A DNA stretch of 64,000 bases from Prochlorococcus sp. AG-402-P18 (GCA_003216275.1 QCJC01000001.1:62001-126000), one strand, 5' to 3'. Counted from the stretch's first letter, positions 31,987 to 43,795 are shown. The notes: generated by a model from the sequence alone, not told the origin. Made by a program: numbers and translations.

Positions 31987-33003
31987 TTAATTGTTAAGAT
32001 AAATTGTTTGAGTTGGGTATGCAAAACTAATATTTTCATCTTTAAATTTCTTCATGATTTCAAGATTTATTTCTTGTTGTGCCGACATTGCTAGAACATA
32101 ATCGCTTGTGGGAATGTAATAGACAAGTTCAAAATCAAGACTACTATTTGCAAATTCGATGAAGTGACATCTGTCGAAAATTGCATTTTCAGTTTTATCA
32201 ACAATATTTTTAATTATTTCAGGTATACTTTTTACCTGTTCATATGTGGTGTCATAAATAACCCCCAATTTGTGAACCAGTCTTCTTTGCTTCATCTCAG
32301 CATAATTAGAAATAACTCCATTTGTAAGCCTACTATTACTCATTATAATCGCTTCTCCGTTTATACTTTTTAAGCGTGTTGACCTAACACCCACCCTCTC
32401 AACTTTTGCCCAAATGCCATCAATATGAATAAATTGTCCACTTTGGAATGGTTTATCAAGAAGGATCGTAATGTATTCAAAGAACTCTTGAACTGGTTCC
32501 TTAAGCGCTAGACCTGCACCAATGCCTCCAGCACTTAAAAGTGCCCATATAGCAGCCATTTGGACACCCATATTTTGAAGGTAAAAAATAATTCCGATGC
32601 TCCAGACTGATGCTCTCACCATTGGACTAAGTGATCGAATCATTTCACTAATAGATTGATCATTGATTTTGTTTGCCCATCTTTGTATTATTTTTAAAAA
32701 AACTCTATTTATTAATCGAACTATATAAATAAGGCAAATGAATTTACTTATACCAATTAATGTCTTATCTACTATTCCACCAATGAGTAGAACTTTCCAA
32801 GCAACTATAAAACTTAAGATAAAACCCAAAGGTTTAATAGTATCAACCAAAAGAGAAGCTATATAGTCATCTGTTTTGCTTTGAGTCGCAGAGGTTATTT
32901 TCCTTAATGCTTTTCTTAGGATTTTTGGACTTATTAAAGAAATAAGACAACCTATACCAAATGTGAGTAAGGAAATTATGAGGTTTTTATAAAATTCATC
33001 CAT
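31987..33003 (-). CDS. MscS-family mechanosensitive channel
   Basis: GGIGAGLALKEPVQEFFEYITILLDKPFQSGQFIHIDGIWAKVERVGVRSTRLKSINGEAIIMSNSRLTNGVISNY. Confidence 0.9.
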   Translation of the reverse strand: MDEFYKNLIISLLTFGIGCLISLISPKILRKALRKITSATQSKTDDYIASLLVDTIKPLGFILSFIVAWKVLLIGGIVDKTLIGISKFICLIYIVRLINRVFLKIIQRWANKINDQSISEMIRSLSPMVRASVWSIGIIFYLQNMGVQMAAIWALLSAGGIGAGLALKEPVQEFFEYITILLDKPFQSGQFIHIDGIWAKVERVGVRSTRLKSINGEAIIMSNSRLTNGVISNYAEMKQRRLVHKLGVIYDTTYEQVKSIPEIIKNIVDKTENAIFDRCHFIEFANSSLDFELVYYIPTSDYVLAMSAQQEINLEIMKKFKDENISFAYPTQTIYLNN

Positions 33004-33089
33004 AAGTAGAAATCATCTTTCTACAGATTGCCTGAAAAAAAAGATTTGTCTAGATATTATCTTTATTTATTGAATAATTATCTTATAAA

Positions 33090-33713
33090 TTAATTTAAAA
33101 ATTTACTTTTTAATATCTTACTAACATCTCTAAATTCTATTCTATCAGAGGTCTTACATAATTCACATATTAGACTTTCTGTTGTAGATGCTATTGCTCC
33201 TGACAATATAAGTCGTAAGAAAGCAGTTTCATTATCTATTGTATTTCTACTTCCAATAGCGTCTCTTGGAATTAAAATATTATAACCTCTTTCTATAAGA
33301 TCTAAAGATGACTGAAGAATACAAATATGACTCTCTATACCACAAATTATTATATTTTTAAAATTATTCTTATTTAAATAATCTATAAGGTTGTTATTTT
33401 TGCTGCAACTAAATTCCATTTTTTTGAATACAGGAAATTGTTCATTAAATGATATTGAATTTATAGTCTTACCAAGTTTCAATGGGTTTTGTTCTGTGAT
33501 GGCAACATCTACATTTAGTAAATCACATGTATTAATCAGCTTGTTAATATTAAAGATTATTAATTGATTATCTTTAACACTAGTTATAAGCTTTTCTTGC
33601 ATGTCAAGTATAAGTAATAATGTTTCGTTTTCTATTATTAATTTGTTAGTATTATTATTTTTTGAGGAATTTATGTTGCTTAAAAATTGATCCATCTGAG
33701 GATATTTACTCAT
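33090..33713 (-). CDS. Isochorismatase-family (cysteine) hydrolase
   Basis: LLLILDMQEKL, KMEFSC, NIIICGIESHICILQSSLDLIERGYNILIPRDAIGSR. Confidence 0.85.
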   Translation of the reverse strand: MSKYPQMDQFLSNINSSKNNNTNKLIIENETLLLILDMQEKLITSVKDNQLIIFNINKLINTCDLLNVDVAITEQNPLKLGKTINSISFNEQFPVFKKMEFSCSKNNNLIDYLNKNNFKNIIICGIESHICILQSSLDLIERGYNILIPRDAIGSRNTIDNETAFLRLILSGAIASTTESLICELCKTSDRIEFRDVSKILKSKFLN

Positions 33714-33797
33714 ATTGTTGAAATATAAAACATTTGATAAAGAGAGTCATCATTTATAGCCAATAACTTCATTCTAAATGCTTCAAAAGTTGCACAG

Positions 33798-33827
33798 CTT
33801 TCTCATTACGCTAGGCTATTGAGAAAG
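33798..33827. promoter_or_regulatory. Interrupted palindrome overlapping a putative promoter upstream of the Fur-family gene
   Basis: CTTTCTCA-14 nt-TGAGAAAG; TTGCAC at 33790 and TAGGCT at 33812, 16-bp spacing. Confidence 0.4.
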
Positions 33828-33838
33828 GCAGGTTATTA

Positions 33839-34297
33839 TTGTCCACTCCAGCTTCTTATCGTACTCATTCTTCTCCCTTGGAGTCTGGCCTTAGACAAGA
33901 CGGTAAGCGAATGACGCCCCAAAGGAAAAAGGTACTTTCCTTGTTTGAGGGTATTGGATCAGGAATTCATTTAAGCGCAGAAGAGGTACATTCCAAGTTG
34001 ACTACTTCTGGAGAGAAAGTTTCGCTTGCGACTATTTATAGAACTTTGAGATTATTGGTAAAAATGACTTTTCTCAATGAACTTGATTTGACTGAAGGGG
34101 GTAATAGATTTGAGCTGCTAAGTCATGATCATCCTGATCACCACCATTTGATTTGTATAAGCTGTGGTAGAACTGAAGAATTTGAAAATATAGCAGTTAT
34201 TAAGGCTGGAGAAGAAGCTGCAAAAAACTTGGGATTTAAATTATTAGAATCTTCGTTAAATGTAAGAGCATTGTGCCCATTGTGTATAAATAAATAA
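33839..34297 (+). CDS. Fur/PerR-family metalloregulator
   Basis: GKRMTPQRKKVLSLFE, HLSAEEVHSKL, SLATIYRTLRLL, DHPDHHHLICISCGRTEEFE, LCPLC. Confidence 0.93.
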   Translation: MSTPASYRTHSSPLESGLRQDGKRMTPQRKKVLSLFEGIGSGIHLSAEEVHSKLTTSGEKVSLATIYRTLRLLVKMTFLNELDLTEGGNRFELLSHDHPDHHHLICISCGRTEEFENIAVIKAGEEAAKNLGFKLLESSLNVRALCPLCINK

Positions 34298-34308
34298 ACT
34301 TTTCTTTT

Positions 34309-35253
34309 TTAATTTAATTCTCCTCCACAACTTGAGCCTGCTCCTGCCGTACATCCAAAACAATGGTTTCCTATTGATATAGGACTATTCTTTATTGATG
34401 TCTGTGATATTAATAAGTCATTTAAATGTTTGATAGATCCCTTTTTCTTCATTCCTAATTGTTGGTTAAAATCGCAATCATATAGATAGCCCCTCCAATC
34501 AACACTGAGAGTGGTTTTACACATTACTGAGCTTAGGTTTTTGGAATTATGATTGTCTTCCAACAATTTTTTGTATTTTTTAAGTTCACCTGTTTGATTT
34601 AAAAATTTTTCATATCTATTGATTGGCATATTAGCTAATACAAATAAATTAGAAAAGAAGATACCATATCTATTTTTAAGTTCAAGCTTATATTTATATT
34701 CTAATTCTTGTTGAGATGGAGGGAGTTGAGGACTACTTGGATTATATACAAGATTTAAGATGAGTCCTGTATCTTTTTTACCATAGCCATAATAATTAAG
34801 ATTTTTAAGGGCTAGTATACTTTTTTCGAATACACCTTTACCTCTTTGGTTATCTACATTCTCTTGAAGATAACATGGAAGAGAAGCTGTTATCTGTACT
34901 GTATTATCGGCTAAAAATTTAGCTAAATTCTCATAACCTGGTTCTGTAAGTATAGTTAAATTACATCTATCAATAACTTCAACATTATTGCTACGTACTT
35001 CTTTAACTAATTCTTTGAATTTTGGATGAAGTTCTGGAGCTCCCCCTGTAATGTCTAGTAATTTAATATTCTTAGCTTTTATAACTCTAGGTATCAGTTT
35101 AATGATTTCATTGCTCATCATTTCTGTTCTGCTTGGACCTGCATTGACATGACAATGACTACACGCTTGATTGCATTTGTATCCTATATTAATTTGTAAA
35201 GTCTCAAGATTGTCTCTATATATGCTAGGAAACCTTGTTTGTCTAACTTCCAT
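34309..35253 (-). CDS. arsS: Radical SAM protein, ArsS-like (arsenosugar biosynthesis) with DUF3641-like C-terminus
   Basis: CNQACSHCHVNAGPSRTEMMS, LDITGGAPELHPKFKELV, MCKTTLSVDWRGYLYDCDFNQQLG, HCFGCTAGAGSSCGGEL. Confidence 0.85.
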   Translation of the reverse strand: MEVRQTRFPSIYRDNLETLQINIGYKCNQACSHCHVNAGPSRTEMMSNEIIKLIPRVIKAKNIKLLDITGGAPELHPKFKELVKEVRSNNVEVIDRCNLTILTEPGYENLAKFLADNTVQITASLPCYLQENVDNQRGKGVFEKSILALKNLNYYGYGKKDTGLILNLVYNPSSPQLPPSQQELEYKYKLELKNRYGIFFSNLFVLANMPINRYEKFLNQTGELKKYKKLLEDNHNSKNLSSVMCKTTLSVDWRGYLYDCDFNQQLGMKKKGSIKHLNDLLISQTSIKNSPISIGNHCFGCTAGAGSSCGGELN

Positions 35254-35345
35254 AGATTTAATTCTACGAATTAAATTTGTTAGTAATACTATAGTTAAGA
35301 TATTTATACCTGTGAGATTATTTCATAAAATATTCATTAGTTTTT

Positions 35346-36545
35346 TCAATGACTTCTAACCAGTTGTTTAAACCAATCTATATATTCATTTGGACCATCA
35401 TTGATAATCATATTAAACTTTAACTCGTCATTAGAATCACTAATACCTGACATGTCAGATCCCTTGATTTTGGGTCTAGATACTTGCTCGTTACAGCTAT
35501 TAACGAATATAACCTTATTCTTTTTTTTGTATACTATTCCTAATCTTTGAATCAAAGTTAAGAACCCTCTGTCACTTCCACCTCTCAACCATGAGTTTGT
35601 CTTATTGTCTTTTGTTGAAGTAACCGTATCCCCAACTCCTATTAAAAGCGGCATTTTTTCAATGGGGATTTTTTTCATACATAGTTTTACTAATCCATTA
35701 AGAGTCCTTGGTGCACTCCTTACATTAAAATTTTCTCCAAAAGGATAGACTCCAGTTTTAGATGAAATATATTTATTTAAAAGCAATAAAAGGCCTGCTT
35801 CTTTTATTGCTCCTTTGATAATGAACTGAATATCTGTAGTTCCAAACTCCATTTCTGATGCATATTTCATGATCTCTGTTCCTTTTCTTAATCCTAAGTT
35901 TGGCATCATATGTAGATAGAATGAGTTCTTCAAACCAATTCCGTCTGAAACTTCAATTAGATTATTCATTATCTTTTCCATTATTAATTGTAATTCCCTT
36001 ACTTTTTTGAGATCGCTTTTGATGGTGCTAAATATCTCATTAAAATTTAAAGTAGGTGTAAAACGTGTATCACATATAGCTACATCAATTAATTTATTTA
36101 TTTTATCGCTTTTAAGATTTGGGAAAAAGACTTTTAATTCTTTGCGTAACATCTTGTGCATTAATTCTGGTACTTTCGCCAAAAACTCAATCTCATTAAT
36201 TTCTATTCCTGGATGTGATGAGTTGCCATACCTATCTTGATACTCAACTCCGCAAGCAGCAAGACCAGGCAAGTAAAGACCATCTGCTTTCGCTTTGGTT
36301 TTAGAATTAAGTGCTTTCTCCACTAATCTATTAACCCCTCTTCTGCCTTCATGTTCACCACAAGTTAAGACTGAAAAGTTTTCTCCTAACTTTGAAACAT
36401 CATTAACATACTCTTTGTTTATTTCTCTTTTGAGGGGGTCTTGAACTAATGGAATACATACACCATCAAGATCTTGTATTAATAGAAAATTATTTTCATT
36501 TATAATTGTTCTAACAACTTCTTCTTTTTTACTAATCATTTCCAT
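35346..36545 (-). CDS. stpA: Glucosylglycerol-phosphate phosphatase-like protein (StpA/GgpP family)
   Basis: LIQDLDGVCIPLVQDPL, LYLPGLAACGVEYQDRYG...SHPG, YPFGENFNVRSAPRT, LLIGVGDTVTS...RGGSDRGFLTLIQ align by eye to Synechocystis StpA as I remember it. Confidence 0.85.
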   Translation of the reverse strand: MEMISKKEEVVRTIINENNFLLIQDLDGVCIPLVQDPLKREINKEYVNDVSKLGENFSVLTCGEHEGRRGVNRLVEKALNSKTKAKADGLYLPGLAACGVEYQDRYGNSSHPGIEINEIEFLAKVPELMHKMLRKELKVFFPNLKSDKINKLIDVAICDTRFTPTLNFNEIFSTIKSDLKKVRELQLIMEKIMNNLIEVSDGIGLKNSFYLHMMPNLGLRKGTEIMKYASEMEFGTTDIQFIIKGAIKEAGLLLLLNKYISSKTGVYPFGENFNVRSAPRTLNGLVKLCMKKIPIEKMPLLIGVGDTVTSTKDNKTNSWLRGGSDRGFLTLIQRLGIVYKKKNKVIFVNSCNEQVSRPKIKGSDMSGISDSNDELKFNMIINDGPNEYIDWFKQLVRSH

Positions 36546-36708
36546 TAAAGAAGCTTTGTATATAATTTTATTCTAGATCAAATGAATTTATTTTTCTATA
36601 ATAGTTCTTATTCTTCATAAGTTTATAGTCATTCACTCATTTATTATAATAACTATTTTTCAAACTTATAATCCTATTGTATATAATGCTGATGCATGCA
36701 AATAGATT

Positions 36709-38244
36709 GTGTTTGAAAAGGATTTAATCAATAGCTTTTTTAATGAGCCTTACTCAAGTAAGTCTATATCTGAAAGACTTAGAAAGGTTTTGAATGGAAA
36801 AGTAGGGTTTTATAGTGTTGGATTATATCCAGCTTCTCTTGCATACAACTGCGCTATGCAAAATCAAGGATTAAATATACTTTTAGCTCCAAGAATTGGA
36901 AGAGAACTTTTTGGAGCCTTCTCTGATGATGACCTTTCTGAAATGGACGATAATATAAAAGATAAAATTGAATTTATGGCAATTTCAAAGGATGATAAAC
37001 TGAAACGATATAATACTCTTGAAGACTTAATAATTAACTGTGAATTAGTTATCTTAAGTTCAAATAGTAACCATATAATAAATGATGTAAACTTAGCTTT
37101 TAAATTAAGAAAAGAACTTAATCGAGAAAATGTTCTAATTGCATGCTTGGTAGGTTCATTTTGTTATGACGAAAATTTGAATGAATCTTTTGTATTGTGT
37201 GAAAAATTAAACAATCTAGCTTTTTTCTCTGGATTTCATAGACATGGTGCACTGCGTAACCCATTAGATAGCTTTACAGCTAATTTCTGCCATCCTGATG
37301 CAATGAATGCAATTTTAGGAGCAAAATTACTGAATAAAATCTCTCCAAATATACAAGTTTCAGCAGGTGTGCATAATATTGAAGGTCAATATATAAAAGC
37401 TGCTAAAAATATTTCTTCAATTCTAGCCGGGTTTGGTCATGCTTTTCATAAGAAGAATACTGGATTACTTCCAACTTTATTAACACTATTGTTAGATCAA
37501 TGTTTAGATCAAGCTGCTTATGTTTCCATGAGTCGATCAGATAGGGAGAATTTATACCAAAATCAACCTTTTCCAATTACAGAGCTTGGATATGGTGTTC
37601 AAAGAATAGAAGCTTCTCTTTTAGAGGATGGTGATTTTGTTCAAGTAAGAGATCACACTTTTAGCCAATTGACTGCAATGGTTGCTGATGTAAGAGGGAG
37701 TATGATGTTACCTTCAAGTGGTAGACCAACAAGGAACTTTCAAGCTGGTGAAATTTTAGCGAAAAGGATGATTGACTACCAAAGATGTCCACATGGAGTT
37801 GAGGAGTTTATTCAATGGTGTGAAAGATCTGATCTTAAAAGAGGCGCTTTAGAAGGGATAAATTCATTAAAGTATTGGCCATATATTATTAAAAAATATT
37901 TTATACCCCTAAATGCTTCTTCAATGATAAACCTACTATATATGTGTATTTTAGGCTCAGAGGATATTAAGGAAGATATTTATGATGTTATGACAAATAG
38001 TCGTGAACTTACAAATTATTGTCAGGAATCTGTTAAACCTATTCATAGTAAAAATATATCTAATTCATTAGATAATCTCGATTCTAAAAATGCAATTGAA
38101 TTTATAAATAAATCACTTACTAGTAAAAATTGTCAATTTAAACAGTTAGAAGATTTAGATTTTTGTGAAAAACCTTTTTCAAAAGACAAGCCAACTTATA
38201 ATAAAGTTATGGATTATATTGAAAATTACTTGTTAGATTTTTAA
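36709..38244 (+). CDS. NAD(P)-binding, glycerol-3-phosphate-dehydrogenase-like protein of unclear substrate (GTG start)
   Basis: N-terminal Rossmann-like GFYSVGLYPASLAYNCAMQNQGLNILLAPR; CELVILSSNSNHI; long alpha-helical C-terminal region. Confidence 0.55.
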   Translation: MFEKDLINSFFNEPYSSKSISERLRKVLNGKVGFYSVGLYPASLAYNCAMQNQGLNILLAPRIGRELFGAFSDDDLSEMDDNIKDKIEFMAISKDDKLKRYNTLEDLIINCELVILSSNSNHIINDVNLAFKLRKELNRENVLIACLVGSFCYDENLNESFVLCEKLNNLAFFSGFHRHGALRNPLDSFTANFCHPDAMNAILGAKLLNKISPNIQVSAGVHNIEGQYIKAAKNISSILAGFGHAFHKKNTGLLPTLLTLLLDQCLDQAAYVSMSRSDRENLYQNQPFPITELGYGVQRIEASLLEDGDFVQVRDHTFSQLTAMVADVRGSMMLPSSGRPTRNFQAGEILAKRMIDYQRCPHGVEEFIQWCERSDLKRGALEGINSLKYWPYIIKKYFIPLNASSMINLLYMCILGSEDIKEDIYDVMTNSRELTNYCQESVKPIHSKNISNSLDNLDSKNAIEFINKSLTSKNCQFKQLEDLDFCEKPFSKDKPTYNKVMDYIENYLLDF

Positions 38245-38260
38245 TGATCAAGTAAACTTT

Positions 38261-39424
38261 ATGTATTCTGATAAATTAAATCTAATAATACAAAATTTCT
38301 TTATAGGAACAAAGGTCTTACAAATAAATTTAGTAAACAAAGGTCATATTAATATGACTTATATTGTTGAACACTTATACCGTGGAAAAAAATATAAATT
38401 TATTTTACAGAGGCTAAGCAAGATATTTGAGTCACATGAAATAGTTAACATGAATCATAAATTATTAACTGATCATTTTAATAAGAAGCTGAAAAATAAT
38501 TATTTTACAATTTATAAAAAAAGATGGGTATTACCAAATTTAATTATTTGTGAATCAAACCAGACTTTTGTTTTTCAATTTGAGTCTTATTCCTGGCGAG
38601 CTATGGAATATATAGATGATACTTTTAGCTTGGATTTGCTAGAAGATGAAAAGATGTCTTATCAGACTGGTCTTGGCCTTTCTAAGTTTCATATAGCGTT
38701 TTCAGATATGCAACCTTCAAGTATATCAACTACAATTAAGAATTTTCACAACACTAGATACTACTTGGATAAATATATTATAGCTCTTAAATATTTCAAT
38801 TTTTCAAAAATAGATAAGAAAGTAAATCAAAGGCTAAATAATATAATTTATAATATATCTAACCATATTAATTATATTGAATACTTACTTACTTCTTTAA
38901 AGAAACAATCAATAGAAAGAAAAATTATACATGGAGATCCCAAGCTAAGTAATTTTCTTTTTGACAAGAAATATAAATTTGTAGTTTCATTAGTTGATCT
39001 GGATACGATTTCTTCTGGATATTTACTTACTGATATAGCTGATTGTATTCGCTCTATTTGTAATCTATCAGGCGAGGAGCCTGAAAACATTGATAATGTC
39101 AGCTTTGATATTAATTGTTTTAATTATTTTCTTAGAGGCTACTTTTCAATAAATAACCATAGAAAACATTCTTCCTTTAGGTTCGTTCTGGAATTTATTT
39201 ATGTAATCATCTTTGAATTAACTATTAGATTCCTAACAGATTTCTTGCAGTCTAACAGGTATTTTAAAATCGAATATGAAACTCATAATTTATATAGAGC
39301 AGAGGTTCAATTCCGACTGCTTTACAGTTTTATGACAAAAATTTCTAATTTATCAGAAGTTATTGATGAAATTGGTATTTCCAGAGGGTCAGATTTTATC
39401 TCAAATGTGCGAACATTTATTTAG
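38261..39424 (+). CDS. Phosphotransferase (APH/NahK-like sugar kinase)
   Basis: VNKGHINMTYIV, FILQRLSKIFESHEIVNMNH, IIHGDPKLSNFLFD, VSLVDLDTISSGYLLTDIADCIRSICN resemble N-acetylhexosamine kinase-type motifs. Confidence 0.75.
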   Translation: MYSDKLNLIIQNFFIGTKVLQINLVNKGHINMTYIVEHLYRGKKYKFILQRLSKIFESHEIVNMNHKLLTDHFNKKLKNNYFTIYKKRWVLPNLIICESNQTFVFQFESYSWRAMEYIDDTFSLDLLEDEKMSYQTGLGLSKFHIAFSDMQPSSISTTIKNFHNTRYYLDKYIIALKYFNFSKIDKKVNQRLNNIIYNISNHINYIEYLLTSLKKQSIERKIIHGDPKLSNFLFDKKYKFVVSLVDLDTISSGYLLTDIADCIRSICNLSGEEPENIDNVSFDINCFNYFLRGYFSINNHRKHSSFRFVLEFIYVIIFELTIRFLTDFLQSNRYFKIEYETHNLYRAEVQFRLLYSFMTKISNLSEVIDEIGISRGSDFISNVRTFI

Positions 39425-39479
39425 GGTTTTCAGAATCCCCATCTTTTCACTAAAGTAAAATTAATATTACTTTTTTCTA

Positions 39480-41554
<2,075 letters not shown>

Positions 41555-41577
41555 TTTCTAAACATAGGTATACAGAG

Positions 41578-42471
41578 ATGGCTTTAATACTTCCTCGAAG
41601 TTACCATAAAATAGAATCTGTTGAAAAAAATCATATTTCATGGATTGAGCCTGAATTAGCAGAAAGACAAGATATCAGACCTCTAAGGATTGGAATATTA
41701 AATATTATGCCTTTAGGAAAACAATATGAATTTAATTTATTACACCCGTTGGGACTTTCACCTCTACAGATAGAACCTATTTGGATAAGATTAAAATCGC
41801 ATTCTTATAAAACTTGGGATCTACAACATTTAAAAAATTTATATGTTCACTGGGAGGAGGCTATGTCACCAACTCCTCTAGATGGATTGATTATTACTGG
41901 AGCACCTGTAGAGCATCTTCCTTTTGAAGAAGTTAATTATTGGAAGGAATTAGTAAGTTTAATTGAGGAATCAAAATTAAAATGCGCTAGCACATTAGGC
42001 TTGTGTTGGGCTGGCTTTGCAATGGCATATATTGCCGGGGTAGAGAAAAAGATTTTTAATAAAAAACTTTTTGGTGTTTATCCAATGAAGAGCCTTGTGC
42101 CTGGTCATTCTTTAATGGGGACGCAAGATGATGAGTTCTTCTGCCCTCAAAGTAGGCATGCTGGCTTGCCAGATATAGAAATGGAACAGGCAGAAAAAAA
42201 AGGAAAACTAAGATTATTAGCTCATGGGAAAAAAGTCGGCTATACGATTTTCGAAACTCCAGACCAACGACAGCTAATGCATTTAGGACATCCTGAATAT
42301 AATGTTGACCGTTTAAAATCTGAAATGGAAAGAGATAAAAAAAGAGGAGACGTCCCTCCGCCAGAAAATTTTGATTTGGCTAAATCAAAAACTTCTTGGC
42401 GATCTCATCGGAATTTACTATTTCAACAATGGTTATGGTTCTGTTATCAACGAGTAAGCCTACGTGTTTAG
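41578..42471 (+). CDS. metA: Homoserine O-acyltransferase (MetA family)
   Basis: LRIGILNIMPLGKQYEFNLL, DGLIITGAPVEHLPFEEVNYWKEL, STLGLCWAGFAMAY, LGHPEYN. Confidence 0.94.
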   Translation: MALILPRSYHKIESVEKNHISWIEPELAERQDIRPLRIGILNIMPLGKQYEFNLLHPLGLSPLQIEPIWIRLKSHSYKTWDLQHLKNLYVHWEEAMSPTPLDGLIITGAPVEHLPFEEVNYWKELVSLIEESKLKCASTLGLCWAGFAMAYIAGVEKKIFNKKLFGVYPMKSLVPGHSLMGTQDDEFFCPQSRHAGLPDIEMEQAEKKGKLRLLAHGKKVGYTIFETPDQRQLMHLGHPEYNVDRLKSEMERDKKRGDVPPPENFDLAKSKTSWRSHRNLLFQQWLWFCYQRVSLRV

Positions 42472-42511
42472 TTTCCTGATGTATTAGATTTCCTGATTAA
42501 GATAGATTTTC

Positions 42512-43795
42512 CTATTTTAAAGGTGGCATTAGATTTTTAGGATCATTAAGGGCTTTAATTTCCTGTAATTTTGGGAGCCAATCTTTAAAAGCTGATGATA
42601 ATTCTTTTTGATGCCACGGTAAATGCGGGTGTATTTGCGCAAGATGCACCCCTGGACATATGAATTCTAGATTATTCCAACACTCCTCTATCCATTTAAG
42701 GGTCTTTTTTCTCTTTGATTGATTGTGAGCTTCCCATGAACCATTAATCCAAGGTTTCCATATCGCATCACGATTAACGAAAGAAGTATCTATTTCTTTA
42801 GAATTTGTAAAACCTCCTAATTGTTGAGATGCAATATAACAACTTTCGTTAGGCCTTTTATCTAATAATTTTTTAATGATTTTTAAAACCTTTAGATTAT
42901 TCTCTTCCCAAGCAGGACCTAACAATCCAAGTACCTCAGAATGACTTAGGTTATTGATCTTATTGTTTCCTAAACTCAAAGATGGCAAAGAGTTCATATC
43001 ATTGACTTTTCTGATATTTCTATTACAAGTGAATGGTAATTTTTCTAGCAAGTTAATTAGAACAGCTTCATGATCAGTATTTATAACTTCACCAATTGCA
43101 TATGCATAAATATTCTTTCCCCAAATCCATTGGAAACTAAGAGAGTCAGGCCAGCTTTCCGCTTGATTAATACATTCCGATAGCTCTGAAAATGAAAGAT
43201 TTGCTGTCCAACTCAAGATTGGTTTTAATTTTTGTGTTTTTAACTTTAGTTTTAGGACTATACCAAGAAATATAGCTGCTCCGCATAGGGCTTTCCATTC
43301 AAGAGTTGTTTCTTTTTGCGTATGTGGTCGTGATAAATGAAACTCTTTTCCATTTCCCCAAAAACCTTTAATTTCTAAGATTTGATCAATTGCTAATCCT
43401 CTACTTCTACTGAGAGGACTTATCCCACCGGTCAGAATATATCCCATCCCTGTCTTTCCAGATAAACCAATTGGGAAACTTCTTTTGTGCTTTTTTAAGA
43501 AATCGGATAAATCTCCCATATTTACACCAGCTTCAACATCTACATGCTTTTTATCTAAATCAAAAGATATATTTTTGTAGTTTTTCCTTAGGTCTACAAC
43601 CCAATGGTTATCTGCGGCTGCTCTACTTGTCGTGCCTCCACTAGAAACCAAAAATGGAATAGAAGTATTTGGAGATAATCTCAGGGTTTCGAATAATTCT
43701 GAGTTAACATTTTCAAATACCCCAAGAATATTACTGTCATTGGAGTTTTGATTTTGTAGTGATAGTGGATTTTTAATAACTCGCTCCTTTTTCAA
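42512..43795 (-). CDS. FAD-binding (PCMH/BBE-like) oxidoreductase
   Basis: VVDLRKNYKNISFD..VDVEAGVNMGDLSDFLKKHKRSFPIGLSGKTGMGYILTGGISPLSRSRGLAIDQIL. Confidence 0.85.
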   Translation of the reverse strand: MKKERVIKNPLSLQNQNSNDSNILGVFENVNSELFETLRLSPNTSIPFLVSSGGTTSRAAADNHWVVDLRKNYKNISFDLDKKHVDVEAGVNMGDLSDFLKKHKRSFPIGLSGKTGMGYILTGGISPLSRSRGLAIDQILEIKGFWGNGKEFHLSRPHTQKETTLEWKALCGAAIFLGIVLKLKLKTQKLKPILSWTANLSFSELSECINQAESWPDSLSFQWIWGKNIYAYAIGEVINTDHEAVLINLLEKLPFTCNRNIRKVNDMNSLPSLSLGNNKINNLSHSEVLGLLGPAWEENNLKVLKIIKKLLDKRPNESCYIASQQLGGFTNSKEIDTSFVNRDAIWKPWINGSWEAHNQSKRKKTLKWIEECWNNLEFICPGVHLAQIHPHLPWHQKELSSAFKDWLPKLQEIKALNDPKNLMPPLK

